A stretch of DNA of 64,000 bases from Cryobacterium inferilacus (GTDB lineage Bacteria > Actinomycetota > Actinomycetes > Actinomycetales > Microbacteriaceae). Location of the stretch: assembly GCF_019599185.1 (NCBI RefSeq), contig NZ_JAIEUL010000006.1:100778-164777 (forward strand). The letters run 5' to 3'. Of the stretch, positions 25,835 through 33,701 are shown in pieces. The position numbers were made by a program, and so were the translations under genes. Position 1 is the first letter of the stretch, and each line of letters opens with the position of its first letter. The notes under the pieces are model-generated. The model saw only the letters and a list, made by a program, of their open reading frames with translations. It had not been told where the DNA came from and searched no databases.

Positions 25835-25872
25835 ATGTGCTGGATGGTTCGCGATCGAACCATCCAGCACAT
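25835..25872 (-). terminator. Rho-independent terminator of amtB
   Basis: A perfect 17-bp stem (ATGTGCTGGATGGTTCG with its complement) and a 4-base loop lie 24 bp after the amtB stop, followed on the minus strand by ATTTCT. A second, shorter hairpin (GTAACTCGG with CCGAGTGTTAC, 25878-25899) overlaps the stop codon. Confidence 0.88.
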
Positions 25873-25895
25873 GTCGTGTAACTCGGTGCCGAGTG

Positions 25896-27161
25896 TTACT
25901 TGGTGGAGGTGAGGACGTAGCCCTCTTCGCCGTGCATCACCGAGTCGATACCGGCGACTTCGTCTTCGTTCTTGACGCGGAAGCCGATGGTCTTCTCGAT
26001 CACGAACGCGATGCCGAAGGCGAGCACGAACGAGTAGATCAGAACGGCGAACGCGGCGATCGCCTGGACGAGCAGCTGGGTGCCGTCGCCGCCGGTGAAG
26101 AGGCCGGTGCCGTTGGCGAAGAAGCCCAGGTAGAGGGTACCGATGAGGCCACCGACGAGGTGGATGCCCACGACGTCGAGCGAGTCATCGAAGCCCAGCT
26201 TGAACTTGAGGTCGACGGCGATGGCGCAGACCGCACCGGCGAGCACACCGAGCACGATCGCCCAGATGGGGTGCAGCGAGGCGCAGGCGGGGGTGATGGC
26301 AACCAGACCGGCGACAGCACCGGATGCGGCGCCGACCGACGTGGGCTTGCCGTCGCGGACCTTCTCGACTACGAGCCAGGCGAGCAGGGCCGCGGAGGGT
26401 GCCGCGATGGTGTTGACGAAGGCGAGGGCGGCGGTGCCGTCAGCGGCCAGCTCGGAGCCGGCGTTGAAGCCGAACCAGCCGAACCAGAGGAGACCGGCGC
26501 CGAGGAGCACGAAGGGCGGGTTGTGCGGAACGTGCACGCCCTTCTGGAAGCCGACGCGCTTGCCGAGGACCAGGGCCAGGGCGAGAGCTGCGGCACCGGC
26601 GTTGATGTGCACCGCGGTACCACCGGCGAAGTCGATCGCGCCGAGGCCGAAGGTTTCCTGCAGGCCGTGGGTGATCCAGCCGCCGTAGGCGAAGCTGCCG
26701 TCGTCGGCCAGGCCGAAGTTGAAGACCCAGCTGGCGACCGGGAAGTAGACGACCGTCGCCCAGATGGCGGCGAAGATCATCCAGGAGCCGAACTTGGCGC
26801 GGTCGGCGATGGCACCGGAGATCAGTGCGACCGTGAGGATGGCGAAGGTGGCCTGGAAGGCGACGAAGGCCAGCGGCGGGAAGGCCGCGCCCTCAGGCGT
26901 TTCCAGGGCGCCGGTGAGGCCGATGTTGGCCCAGTCGATCGCGAACGGTGCGACGGTGCCCTCGGATGCGGGGAACGCGATGGCGTACCCGTAAATCACC
27001 CACAGAACACCGATCAGGCCGAGTGCGCCGAAGCTCATCATCATCATGCTGATGACGCTCTTGGCCTTGACCAGTCCTCCGTAGAAGAACGCGAGTCCCG
27101 GTGTCATGAGCAGCACGAAGGCTGCGCATATCAGCAAGAAAGCAGTATTACCTTGATCCAT
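25896..27161 (-). CDS. amtB: Ammonium transporter
   Basis: A 421-residue membrane channel for ammonium. Eleven helices are predictable, with family landmarks MTPGLAFFYGGLVKAKS, FGSWMIFAAIWATVVYFP, DFAGGTAVHINAG (pore His), FGWFGFNAGSE and DDSLDVVGIHLVGG (second pore His). The ATG at 27161 follows AGAGAGG; the upstream in-frame region is rejected because it is the control region. No glnK or glnD gene is adjacent, unlike many actinobacterial amtB operons, and a strong terminator closes the gene. A GlnR-like site upstream points to nitrogen control. Confidence 0.96.
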   Translation of the reverse strand: MDQGNTAFLLICAAFVLLMTPGLAFFYGGLVKAKSVISMMMMSFGALGLIGVLWVIYGYAIAFPASEGTVAPFAIDWANIGLTGALETPEGAAFPPLAFVAFQATFAILTVALISGAIADRAKFGSWMIFAAIWATVVYFPVASWVFNFGLADDGSFAYGGWITHGLQETFGLGAIDFAGGTAVHINAGAAALALALVLGKRVGFQKGVHVPHNPPFVLLGAGLLWFGWFGFNAGSELAADGTAALAFVNTIAAPSAALLAWLVVEKVRDGKPTSVGAASGAVAGLVAITPACASLHPIWAIVLGVLAGAVCAIAVDLKFKLGFDDSLDVVGIHLVGGLIGTLYLGFFANGTGLFTGGDGTQLLVQAIAAFAVLIYSFVLAFGIAFVIEKTIGFRVKNEDEVAGIDSVMHGEEGYVLTSTK

Positions 27162-27226
27162 TGTGAAAAACCTCTCTGCACGGACGCAGCGGCTCGCGTC
27201 GGGTAAACACACACTGACAGGATCGT

Positions 27227-27264
27227 GTTACACCCCGCGCAACGGATTGTTTCGAACATGTTCC
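27227..27264 (-). promoter_or_regulatory. GlnR-like operator upstream of amtB
   Basis: On the minus strand GGAAC-N6-GAAAC-N6-TTGCG-N6-GTAAC shows the repeating 5+6 spacing of GlnR boxes (consensus GTnAC-N6-GAAAC). The third half-site is poor. The position about 65-100 bases before amtB fits activation under nitrogen limitation. Confidence 0.5.
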
Positions 27265-27267
27265 AGA

Positions 27268-27304
27268 GAGCCCCGCTGTGTAAACAACAGATAACGCGGG
27301 GCTC
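27268..27304 (-). terminator. Hairpin between the rRNA methyltransferase and amtB
   Basis: Arms GAGCCCCGC (27268-27276) and GCGGGGCTC (27296-27304) with a 19-base loop. It probably ends transcription of the upstream methyltransferase. Between it and that stop, CTTCAGCCGGACAG occurs twice, 24 bp apart, with the second copy containing the stop codon. Confidence 0.5.
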
Positions 27305-27390
27305 GGAGTTCAACGACAATCCGCTGACAACTCGGTGGCGAGTCGGCCGTGCGGTCGGCCGGACCTTCAGCCGGACAGTCAGTCGGATCT

Positions 27391-28188
27391 TCAGCCGGAC
27401 AGCGCCCACATGGCGACGGCGCTGGCCGCGGCCACGTTGAGGGAGTCGATGCCGTGTTTCATCGGGATCTGCACCACGGAGTCCGCCGCCTCCAGCGCCT
27501 GAGCCGTGAGCCCCTCCCCCTCGGCGCCGAGCAGCAGCGCCAGCCGGGCGTGCTGGTCGCCGTGGAAGTCACGCAGGCTCACGGCATCCGGGGTGAGCGC
27601 GAGCGCGGCGACGTGGAAGCCGTGCTCGCTCAAGAGCTGCCGGGTGCTGGGCCAGTCGCCCACCCTGGTCCACGGCACCTGCAGCACGGTGCCCATCGAC
27701 ACCCGGATCGCCCGGCGGTAGAACGGGTCGGAGCAGCGCGGGGTGACCAGGATGGCGTCGGCCCCGATCGCGCCGGCGGAGCGGAAGATGGCGCCCACAT
27801 TGGTGGGGTCGGTGACGTTCTCCAGAATCAGGATGCGCCGCGCATCCGCCAGCAGCACCGCCGGGTCGACCAGGGCGGGCCGGTGCATCGCGGCGATCAG
27901 GCCGCGGTGCAGCACGTAGCCGGTGAGCTCGGTGAGCAGCTCGCCCGCCCCCACGAAGACGGGCACGTCGTCGCCGACGAGGGCCACGGCCTCGTCGAGG
28001 GTGTTCGCCAGGGTGAGCACCGAGCGCGGGCGGTGCCCGGCGCCGAGCGCCCGCTCGAGCACCAGCGCGGACTCGGCGATGTACAGGCCGTGCTCGGTGT
28101 CGCGCGCCTTCTTGAGCGCCACATCCGTGGCCTGGGTGTAGTCGGCCAGCCGCGGGTCGCTCAGGTCATGGATCTCGATAACAGGCAC
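27391..28188 (-). CDS. TrmH/SpoU family RNA 2'-O-methyltransferase
   Basis: A 265-residue SAM-dependent RNA methyltransferase with the SPOUT knot. Motif 1 is ENVTDPTNVGAIFRSA (about 119-134), motif 2 LLLGAEGEGL (about 222-231) and motif 3 IPMKHGIDSLNVAAASAVAMW at the end. The N-terminal about 95 residues form the substrate-binding domain (YIAESALVLERAL). It resembles 23S rRNA methyltransferases, but the exact target nucleotide cannot be assigned. The GTG start has TAGGCT six bases upstream and no ribosome site, so the mRNA is probably leaderless. Confidence 0.92.
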   Translation of the reverse strand: MPVIEIHDLSDPRLADYTQATDVALKKARDTEHGLYIAESALVLERALGAGHRPRSVLTLANTLDEAVALVGDDVPVFVGAGELLTELTGYVLHRGLIAAMHRPALVDPAVLLADARRILILENVTDPTNVGAIFRSAGAIGADAILVTPRCSDPFYRRAIRVSMGTVLQVPWTRVGDWPSTRQLLSEHGFHVAALALTPDAVSLRDFHGDQHARLALLLGAEGEGLTAQALEAADSVVQIPMKHGIDSLNVAAASAVAMWALSG

Positions 28189-28194
28189 CAGATG

Positions 28195-28200
28195 AGCCTA
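28195..28200 (-). promoter_or_regulatory. -10 element of a leaderless transcript (rRNA methyltransferase)
   Basis: TAGGCT on the minus strand ends six bases before the GTG start codon. Confidence 0.55.
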
Positions 28201-28239
28201 ACGACGCCCGTTGCCCGCCCGGTGCAGCTGCCCCCGAGA

Positions 28240-28331
28240 GCATAACTCCTGCAATTTCTCCAACCGGCCCCGCGGATGCCCGGAATTCCGGGCATCCGTT
28301 GCCGCTCGCCGGAATCTAGCAGGAGTTATGC
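28240..28331. repeat. Family A inverted-repeat element, copy 6
   Basis: Arms GCATAACTCCTGC (28240-28252) and GCAGGAGTTATGC (28319-28331). The interior carries a perfect 26-bp palindrome (28273-28298) starting CGGATGCCCGG, giving a clear nested double-stem design. It lies between gabD and the methyltransferase gene. Confidence 0.92.
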
Positions 28332-28363
28332 ACCACGCACCGGGGCTAGGCAGGCGGGCGGGG

Positions 28364-29845
28364 TCAGTCGTAGTCGATGAAGGGGTCGGGGGTGAGGGTG
28401 TATTTGGTGGAGAGGTACTCGTGGATGCCCTCTGCGCCGCCCTCGCGGCCCAGGCCGGACTGCTTGACGCCGCCGAACGGGGCGGCGGCGTTGGAGACCA
28501 CGCCCATGTTCAGGCCCATCATGCCGGTCTGCAGGCGTTCGATCATGCGCTGCCCGCGGGCGAGGTCGCGCGTGAAAACGTAGCTGACCAGCCCGTATTC
28601 GGTGTCGTTGGCGATGCGCACGGCGTCGTCCTCGTCGTCGAACGGGATGATCGAGAGCACAGGGCCGAAGATCTCCTCGCGCAGGATGTCGCTGCCCGGC
28701 TTCACCCCGGTGATCACGGTGGGCTCGTAGAAGGTGCCGGTGCCGTCGAGGGCGTGCCCGCCGGCGAGCAGCGTCGCGCCCCGGCCCAGCGCATCCTGCA
28801 CCAGGGTGTCGGCCTTGGCCACGGCATCCGTGTTGATCAGCGGGCCGATCTTGACGCCGCTGTCGGTGCCGCGGCCCACGGTGAACTCGCTGACGGCGTG
28901 GGTCACCCGGCGGGCGAACTCGTCGGCGACGGATGCCTGCACGATGAACCGGTTCGCCGCGGTGCAGGCCTGCCCCACATTGCGGAACTTCGCAGCCAGG
29001 GCACCCTCGACCGCACGGTCCATGTCGGCGTCGTCGAAGACCAGGAACGGGGCGTTGCCGCCGAGCTCCATCGAGGTGCGGAGCACGTTCTGGGCGGACT
29101 GGGCGATGAGCTTCTGGCCCACCGCGGTGGAGCCGGTGAAGCTGAGCTTGCGCAGGCGCGGGTCGGCGATGATCGGCCCGGAGACATCCGCTGAAGTGGA
29201 GGTGGTGACCACGTTGACGACGCCGGCGGGCAGGCCCACCTCGGCGAACAGCTTGACCAGGTAGAGGGTGGTGAGCGGGGTGAGCTCGGCGGGTTTGATC
29301 ACCACGGTGCAGCCGGCGGCGAGCGCCGGCGCGATCTTGCGGGTCGCCATCGCCAGCGGGAAGTTCCACGGGGTGATCAGGAACGACGGTCCGACCGGGT
29401 GTTGCGACACGATCATGCGCCCGGTGCCCTCGGGGTTGGTGCCGTAGCGGCCGCTGATGCGCACCGCTTCTTCGCTGAACCAGCGCAGGAATTCCCCGCC
29501 GTAGGTGACCTCGCCGTACGATTCGGCGAGCGGTTTGCCCATCTCCAGCGTCATCAGCAGCGCGAACTCGTGCCGGCGCTCGTGCAGCAGGTCGAAGCTG
29601 CGGCGGAGGATCTCGCCCCGCACCCGCGGCGGGGTCGCCGCCCAGGCATCCTGCGCGTCGGCCGCGGCGGCCAGGGCGGCCAGACCATCGGCGACGCCGG
29701 CGTCGGCGATGGTCTTGATCACCTTGCCCGTGGACGGGTCGTGCACGGTGAGGGTGCTGCCGTCGGCGGCGGGCACCCACCGACCGTTGATGTAGAGCTC
29801 GTTGGGTACGTGCTGAAGCAGCTCTGCTTCGGTTACGTGTGTCAC
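28364..29845 (-). CDS. gabD: NAD(P)-dependent succinate-semialdehyde dehydrogenase
   Basis: A 493-residue aldehyde dehydrogenase, normal family length. The cofactor-binding [23 protein letters not shown] is near residue 155, the general-base Glu in MELGGNAPF and the catalytic Cys in [10 protein letters not shown] (about 289). The C-terminus [27 protein letters not shown] matches the GabD/SSADH branch, which feeds succinate from GABA or 4-hydroxybutyrate to the TCA cycle. GGGAGG lies six bases before the GTG. No GABA transaminase is adjacent, so a related aldehyde substrate remains possible. Confidence 0.92.
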   Translation of the reverse strand: MTHVTEAELLQHVPNELYINGRWVPAADGSTLTVHDPSTGKVIKTIADAGVADGLAALAAAADAQDAWAATPPRVRGEILRRSFDLLHERRHEFALLMTLEMGKPLAESYGEVTYGGEFLRWFSEEAVRISGRYGTNPEGTGRMIVSQHPVGPSFLITPWNFPLAMATRKIAPALAAGCTVVIKPAELTPLTTLYLVKLFAEVGLPAGVVNVVTTSTSADVSGPIIADPRLRKLSFTGSTAVGQKLIAQSAQNVLRTSMELGGNAPFLVFDDADMDRAVEGALAAKFRNVGQACTAANRFIVQASVADEFARRVTHAVSEFTVGRGTDSGVKIGPLINTDAVAKADTLVQDALGRGATLLAGGHALDGTGTFYEPTVITGVKPGSDILREEIFGPVLSIIPFDDEDDAVRIANDTEYGLVSYVFTRDLARGQRMIERLQTGMMGLNMGVVSNAAAPFGGVKQSGLGREGGAEGIHEYLSTKYTLTPDPFIDYD

Positions 29846-29983
29846 AAATGCCTCCCTGAAGTCGTGAACCTCAATCTACCCGCGCGCCGCTGGGAGGCTG
29901 TCGGCGTGAGGTGCCCGCGTGCGGTCGAGGTGCCCCGCTGTGCCGGGGCAACTCGTCCGCAGCAGGGCAACTCGCGGGTGGGG

Positions 29984-30940
29984 TCAGATTCCCGACAGGG
30001 TGCCGCGCACGATCGAGTCGCCGGAGTGCGCCGGGTTGCCGTCGGCCGGTTCGGCCGAGACGTCTACCACGGGGTACTCGGCCAGGTCGATGCCCGCCGG
30101 GATGCTGAACCGGCCGGTCGAGCCGTCGAGCAGCCCCACGCTGACCAGGCCGGTGGCGTCGGCGGTGAGCAACCACACCTCGCGCAAACCGTCGGCCTCT
30201 GCCCCGCCAGACACGTCCACCACGACGTCGCGGCGGCCGTCCGCGGATTCCTCCACCGAGGCGCTGCCGCTGGCCGTCCAGCCGGGCAGCGCGTCGAGCT
30301 GGGCTTCGGCGATCACCGGCGCCGCGGCGGGCGTGCGGGTCGATTGCCACCAGACGCCGCCCGCGATACCGCCGACGAGTCCGACCGCACAGGCCGCCGC
30401 CGCCACCGGCAACCAGGCCCGGCGCCGGCCCGCCAGGTCGACGACGGATGCCGTGGGTCCCGACTCCTCGGACCCCGGAGCGGTGTCGACCGGGTGCGGC
30501 GGAACCTCGGTCGGTGGGGAACCGGGGACGGAATCGGCCGACTCCGCCGGGGCATCCGCCGGGGCGGGCGTCGCCGACTGCGGCTGGGCTTCCGCCGGGG
30601 CGGGCTCGACCGCACTCGGCTGGGCGTGCGTCGGCGCACCGGCCGCGGCAGCCGCCGCCAGGGCGGCCGCGTCGGAGGCGCCGGCGAGGTCGGTGAGGCG
30701 CGGCGGGGTGGCCACCGCGTCGGTGAGGCCGAGGGCGGAGTGGATGCGGCCCCACACCGCATCCGCCGGTTCGATGAGCGTGACGCTGCCGGCGGAGCGG
30801 CCGATCAGCACGGTGCGCCGCAGCGCATCCAGTTCGCCGGTGCAGGCGGGGCAGGCCGCCAGGTGCTCGGATTCGGCGGGGCTGAGGTCGAGTTCGGCGA
30901 GCGCCACGAGGGCGAGCGCGTCGCGGTCAAGATGCGTCAT
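29984..30940 (-). CDS. RskA-type membrane anti-sigma factor
   Basis: A 318-residue anti-sigma factor. The N-terminal zinc-binding anti-sigma motif H26-xxx-C30-xx-C33 is intact, and an Ala/Pro-rich linker of about 75 residues follows. One membrane helix (WLPVAAAACAVGLVGGIAGGVWW) begins near 176, and the outer part is an RskA domain (ALPGWTASGSASVEE, REVWLLTADATGLVSVGLLDG). It should hold the neighbouring ECF sigma factor at the membrane until an envelope signal triggers proteolysis. Its ATG lies inside the sigma gene (overlap of 14 bp), consistent with balanced synthesis. It probably governs the sortase/DUF4397 genes upstream. Confidence 0.93.
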   Translation of the reverse strand: MTHLDRDALALVALAELDLSPAESEHLAACPACTGELDALRRTVLIGRSAGSVTLIEPADAVWGRIHSALGLTDAVATPPRLTDLAGASDAAALAAAAAAGAPTHAQPSAVEPAPAEAQPQSATPAPADAPAESADSVPGSPPTEVPPHPVDTAPGSEESGPTASVVDLAGRRRAWLPVAAAACAVGLVGGIAGGVWWQSTRTPAAAPVIAEAQLDALPGWTASGSASVEESADGRRDVVVDVSGGAEADGLREVWLLTADATGLVSVGLLDGSTGRFSIPAGIDLAEYPVVDVSAEPADGNPAHSGDSIVRGTLSGI

Positions 30941-31502
30941 CGTTCGCCTCCAATCGTGTGCGCAACCGGGTGAGGCTGCGGCGGATATGACTTTTCACGG
31001 TGCCGAGCGGCAATCCGAGGGTATCGGCGATCTGCACGTGGGTGAGATCGTCATAGAACGCGAGTCGCATGACCCGCTGCGGCACCGGTTCGAGACGGTT
31101 CAGCTCCTCGCCGAGCAGCAGGCGTTCGGCCACATCGGCGGACTCATCGACGGTGTACCCGTCGGTGTCGTCGACCAGGGTCTGTTCCAGTCGCCGCCGC
31201 CGACTGCGGGCCTCGTGCGCGTCGGCGATGGTGTGCCTGGCGATGCCTACGATCCAGGCCGGCAGCGCCGCCCGGTCGGGGTCGAACCCGTTCCTCCCCC
31301 GCCAGGCCGCGATGAACACCTTCTGGATGACGTCCTCGGCCTCGGCGGCATCGCCGAGGGATCGCACGGCCAGGGTGTACACCAGCGCCGACCAGCGCGC
31401 ATACGCCTCGGCGAGCGCTTGTTCGTCGCCCGCGCGAAATCCGGCGACCAGGCTGGCGAGGTCGCGTTCATCGTCGGTGCTGTTCGCGTAGGGTGCGCTC
31501 AC
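30927..31502 (-). CDS. ECF RNA polymerase sigma factor (SigK/RskA-paired type)
   Basis: A sigma-70 family factor of 191 residues from the chosen GTG. Region 2 runs from LASLVAGFRAGDEQALAEAYARW to AEDVIQKVFIAAWRG, and region 4 contains LTHVQIADTLGLPLGTVKSHIRRSLTRL, the promoter -35 reader. The GTG has GGAGG 12 bases upstream. In-frame ATGs at 31538 and 31550 would add 12-16 residues but have no ribosome site. TATGCT on the minus strand at 31592-31597 is a possible -10. It is cotranscribed with the anti-sigma gene. By analogy with SigK-RskA it should activate envelope or secreted-protein genes. Confidence 0.88.
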   Translation of the reverse strand: MSAPYANSTDDERDLASLVAGFRAGDEQALAEAYARWSALVYTLAVRSLGDAAEAEDVIQKVFIAAWRGRNGFDPDRAALPAWIVGIARHTIADAHEARSRRRRLEQTLVDDTDGYTVDESADVAERLLLGEELNRLEPVPQRVMRLAFYDDLTHVQIADTLGLPLGTVKSHIRRSLTRLRTRLEANDDAS

Positions 31503-31604
31503 GTGGACGTGCTGCCTCCGGGATCGGTCACGCGTCATGCTGGTGTCCATCTCAGTGCTCGCGGTCCGGCCGAACCGACCCTCGAGTGCGACCAGCATAA
31601 CCAT

Positions 31605-31638
31605 CCCCGCCCGATCCGGGCATGCCCCGTTCGGGCGG
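31605..31638. promoter_or_regulatory. Inverted repeat upstream of the sigma factor gene
   Basis: CCCGCCCGA (31605-31613) and TCGGGCGGG (31630-31638) form a perfect 9-bp inverted repeat with a 16-bp spacer, between the sortase stop and the sigma gene. It may be a terminator for the sortase or an operator; it has no T-run. The rest of this 285-bp gap shows no gene. Confidence 0.4.
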
Positions 31639-31787
31639 GTGCGCCAGGTCTCGGTGTGCGACACCGGCACGGATGCGCGTCACCGGCATCCGCTCGACCG
31701 CCGCGTGCCCTGGCTGCCGGGTCGGGACGCCCGCACGGCTGCCTACCCACGGCATCCGCTGAGCTGCTGCGCGCCCCTGCCCGGGTG

Positions 31788-32615
31788 TCATGGCACCGGC
31801 ACCGCCGAGACGAGCACGTTGGACAGGTACCGTTTGGCCTCGTAATCGAACTCGCCGCCGCAGGTCACCAGGGTGAGCCGCGGCTGCCCTGCGCGGTCGA
31901 ACACCCCCGCCCAGGGCACCGACTGCTTCTCGACGGTGTCGATGGCGGTGATCGCGTACCGCTGCGTTGCTCCGTCGGCGGTGGTCAGCACGATCTCGGT
32001 GCCGCCGGGCGCGTCGGCCAGGCGGGCGAACGGGCCGAGGTCGTAGACCAGGGAGTCGACGTGGGCGGCGATGACGGTGGCTCCGGCGGGGCTGTGCGGC
32101 GCCGACCCGTACCGGTACCAGGCGGCCACGGCCGGGTTCGCCGGCAGCGCCATGGCGGTGCCGTCCAGGCCCACCGCTTCGATCGACATGTCGATGCCGA
32201 GCGACTCCACCTGCACCCGCACCGGCGGGCTGGCCGGAGCGGGTTGCCCGGCGAGGTCCGCGGACTGCCGGGGCACGTCGGGCACGGCCGGCGGTGTGGG
32301 TGCGGGCTGTCCAGGGGCGGGCTGGCCAGGTGCCGGCGAAGGCACGGGCGCAGGCGGCACCCGCTCCCCGGTGATCTGGGAGCCCCTGGCACCCGCCCCG
32401 GCTGCGACGCCGCCCGAGCCGGTGAAGCCGCCGGCGGCAGGATCAGTGCCGGCCGACCCGGCACCGGGGGCGCCGCATCCGCTGAGCAGAGCGACCAGCA
32501 GCCCGCCCACCAGCACCGGGCCCAGGGTGGTGACACGGCCACCCCGTCGGCCCGGCCGCTGCCGCGCCTGACGCGCGGAACGGGCCACGGTTCGCCACCC
32601 GAACAGGCTCACCAT
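31788..32615 (-). CDS. Class F sortase (lipoprotein-like)
   Basis: A 275-residue transpeptidase. A basic N-terminus leads into VLVGGLLVALLSGC, a hydrophobic segment ending in a lipobox Cys. About 90 Pro/Gly/Ala-rich residues then span the cell wall. The sortase domain starts at RVQVESLGIDMSIEAVGLDGTAMALP. The catalytic triad is visible as His in IAAHVDS, Cys in LVTCGGEF and Arg in KRYLSNVLV. Class F sortases are typical of actinobacteria and often have unknown substrates. The ATG at 32615 follows GAGG by nine bases; an upstream ATG (32630) is the alternative. It follows the DUF4397 gene by under 30 bp, making that protein the prime candidate substrate. Confidence 0.88.
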   Translation of the reverse strand: MVSLFGWRTVARSARQARQRPGRRGGRVTTLGPVLVGGLLVALLSGCGAPGAGSAGTDPAAGGFTGSGGVAAGAGARGSQITGERVPPAPVPSPAPGQPAPGQPAPTPPAVPDVPRQSADLAGQPAPASPPVRVQVESLGIDMSIEAVGLDGTAMALPANPAVAAWYRYGSAPHSPAGATVIAAHVDSLVYDLGPFARLADAPGGTEIVLTTADGATQRYAITAIDTVEKQSVPWAGVFDRAGQPRLTLVTCGGEFDYEAKRYLSNVLVSAVPVP

Positions 32616-32643
32616 GACCCGCCGCCTCATATTCCGGCTACCG

Positions 32644-33474
32644 TCAGCGCCGCGTCTCAAGACGCCGCGTGCCGTAGACCGCTGCCGCGCTCACGCCCAG
32701 AACCAGGGCGAGGGCCGCGCCGCCGATCAGCCAGACGCCGGAATCGGCGGGCTGGTTGGTGGCGGCCAGGCCCGCGGTGCCGGCCGGAACACCGTCGGGG
32801 TTGGAGTGCAGTCCGCCGACGGTCTGGATCGCGAGCGCCAGGTTGCTGTCTTCCAGGCTGCCCCAGGCGTAGACGATGGTGTTCGTGCCCTCGGCCACGT
32901 TCACGTCGGCCGGGCCGATCACCGGGTCGGTGGTTCCGGTGGCCGCGACGGATGCCGAGACCGTGCCGGCCGGCAGAGTCAGCATCGACTCGTTCGGGTT
33001 GACCAGGTTCGTGATCACGGCGGCGCCGCCGGCGAGGATGTCCACGGCAGGGGCCGCTGCGACGTGGCGCACGGTCAGGCGGCCTTCGCCGGCCCCCACG
33101 GTGCTGATGTCGTTGGTGAACAGGGTCGCGGTGGGCTCCCCGGCCGCGTCGAGGTGGGCCACGGCGGTGTAGTTCTCGCCGCCGACGAGCGGGAGGTCGA
33201 CCGGGCCGATGGCGGGGGCGCTGGCGTCCGCGGCATCCGAGGCGGTGATCGCCACGGTGTACGTGCCCGGCGGAAGCTCGAGCGGACCGGCGAGGTCGCC
33301 GGGGGCGAAGTCATCCAGGGTGAGCTCATTGTTGACGTACACGTCAACGGTGAGGTCGGGCACCCCGTGCAGCACGGACAGCTGGGCGACGTCGGTGGCG
33401 GCGTTCGCCGGGGCGATCCCCGCCAGGGCGACAAGGGCGCCGGCTGCGACGCCGACGGCAATGGTCTTGCGCAT
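32644..33474 (-). CDS. Secreted DUF4397 protein with C-terminal membrane anchor
   Basis: A 276-residue surface protein. The signal peptide ends near APANA-A (residue 26). Two DUF4397 repeats follow (VAQLSVLHGVPDLTVDVYVNN and RLTVRHVAAAPAVDILAGG), each a beta-sandwich of unknown function. The C-terminus is a hydrophobic helix (GVWLIGGAALALVLGVSAAAVYG) and a basic tail TRRLETRR. The layout is that of a sortase substrate, but the usual LPxTG is missing; LAATN sits about 5 residues before the helix in the right place. A strong ribosome site (GGAGG) precedes the ATG. It is encoded directly before the class F sortase. Confidence 0.9.
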   Translation of the reverse strand: MRKTIAVGVAAGALVALAGIAPANAATDVAQLSVLHGVPDLTVDVYVNNELTLDDFAPGDLAGPLELPPGTYTVAITASDAADASAPAIGPVDLPLVGGENYTAVAHLDAAGEPTATLFTNDISTVGAGEGRLTVRHVAAAPAVDILAGGAAVITNLVNPNESMLTLPAGTVSASVAATGTTDPVIGPADVNVAEGTNTIVYAWGSLEDSNLALAIQTVGGLHSNPDGVPAGTAGLAATNQPADSGVWLIGGAALALVLGVSAAAVYGTRRLETRR

Positions 33475-33609
33475 GGTTTCCTCCAGTCAGTGGAACGAGA
33501 GCGGGAACCAATTCGGTGTCCCATTACCCGTTACTTCCGGAGGACATCCGCTTTTGGATGCACCCTGGCTGAAAAAGTTTCGCGCGCTCTCTGTTGGCGT
33601 GCCCCGGGC

Positions 33610-33672
33610 GCGCGAGAAGGCAGTTGCGGCCAGTGTTACGGCGCGCGACCGGCCCCAAGTGACCTTTCGCGC
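33610..33672. repeat. Family B inverted-repeat element, single copy
   Basis: Left arm GCGCGAGAAGGCAGTTGCGG and right arm ending GACCTTTCGCGC enclose a short loop. The CAGTTGCGGCC core is the same as in the 49.6 kb and 63.8 kb copies. It sits between the DUF4397 gene start and the pncA stop. Confidence 0.8.
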
Positions 33673-33701
33673 AGATGCGGGCGTGCTGGGGGCGGCGCTG
33701 G

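Noticed and set aside
25802..25870. N-terminal extension of the HutD-like protein
   Set aside because: The extension would read through the perfect hairpin that terminates amtB and has no start signal.
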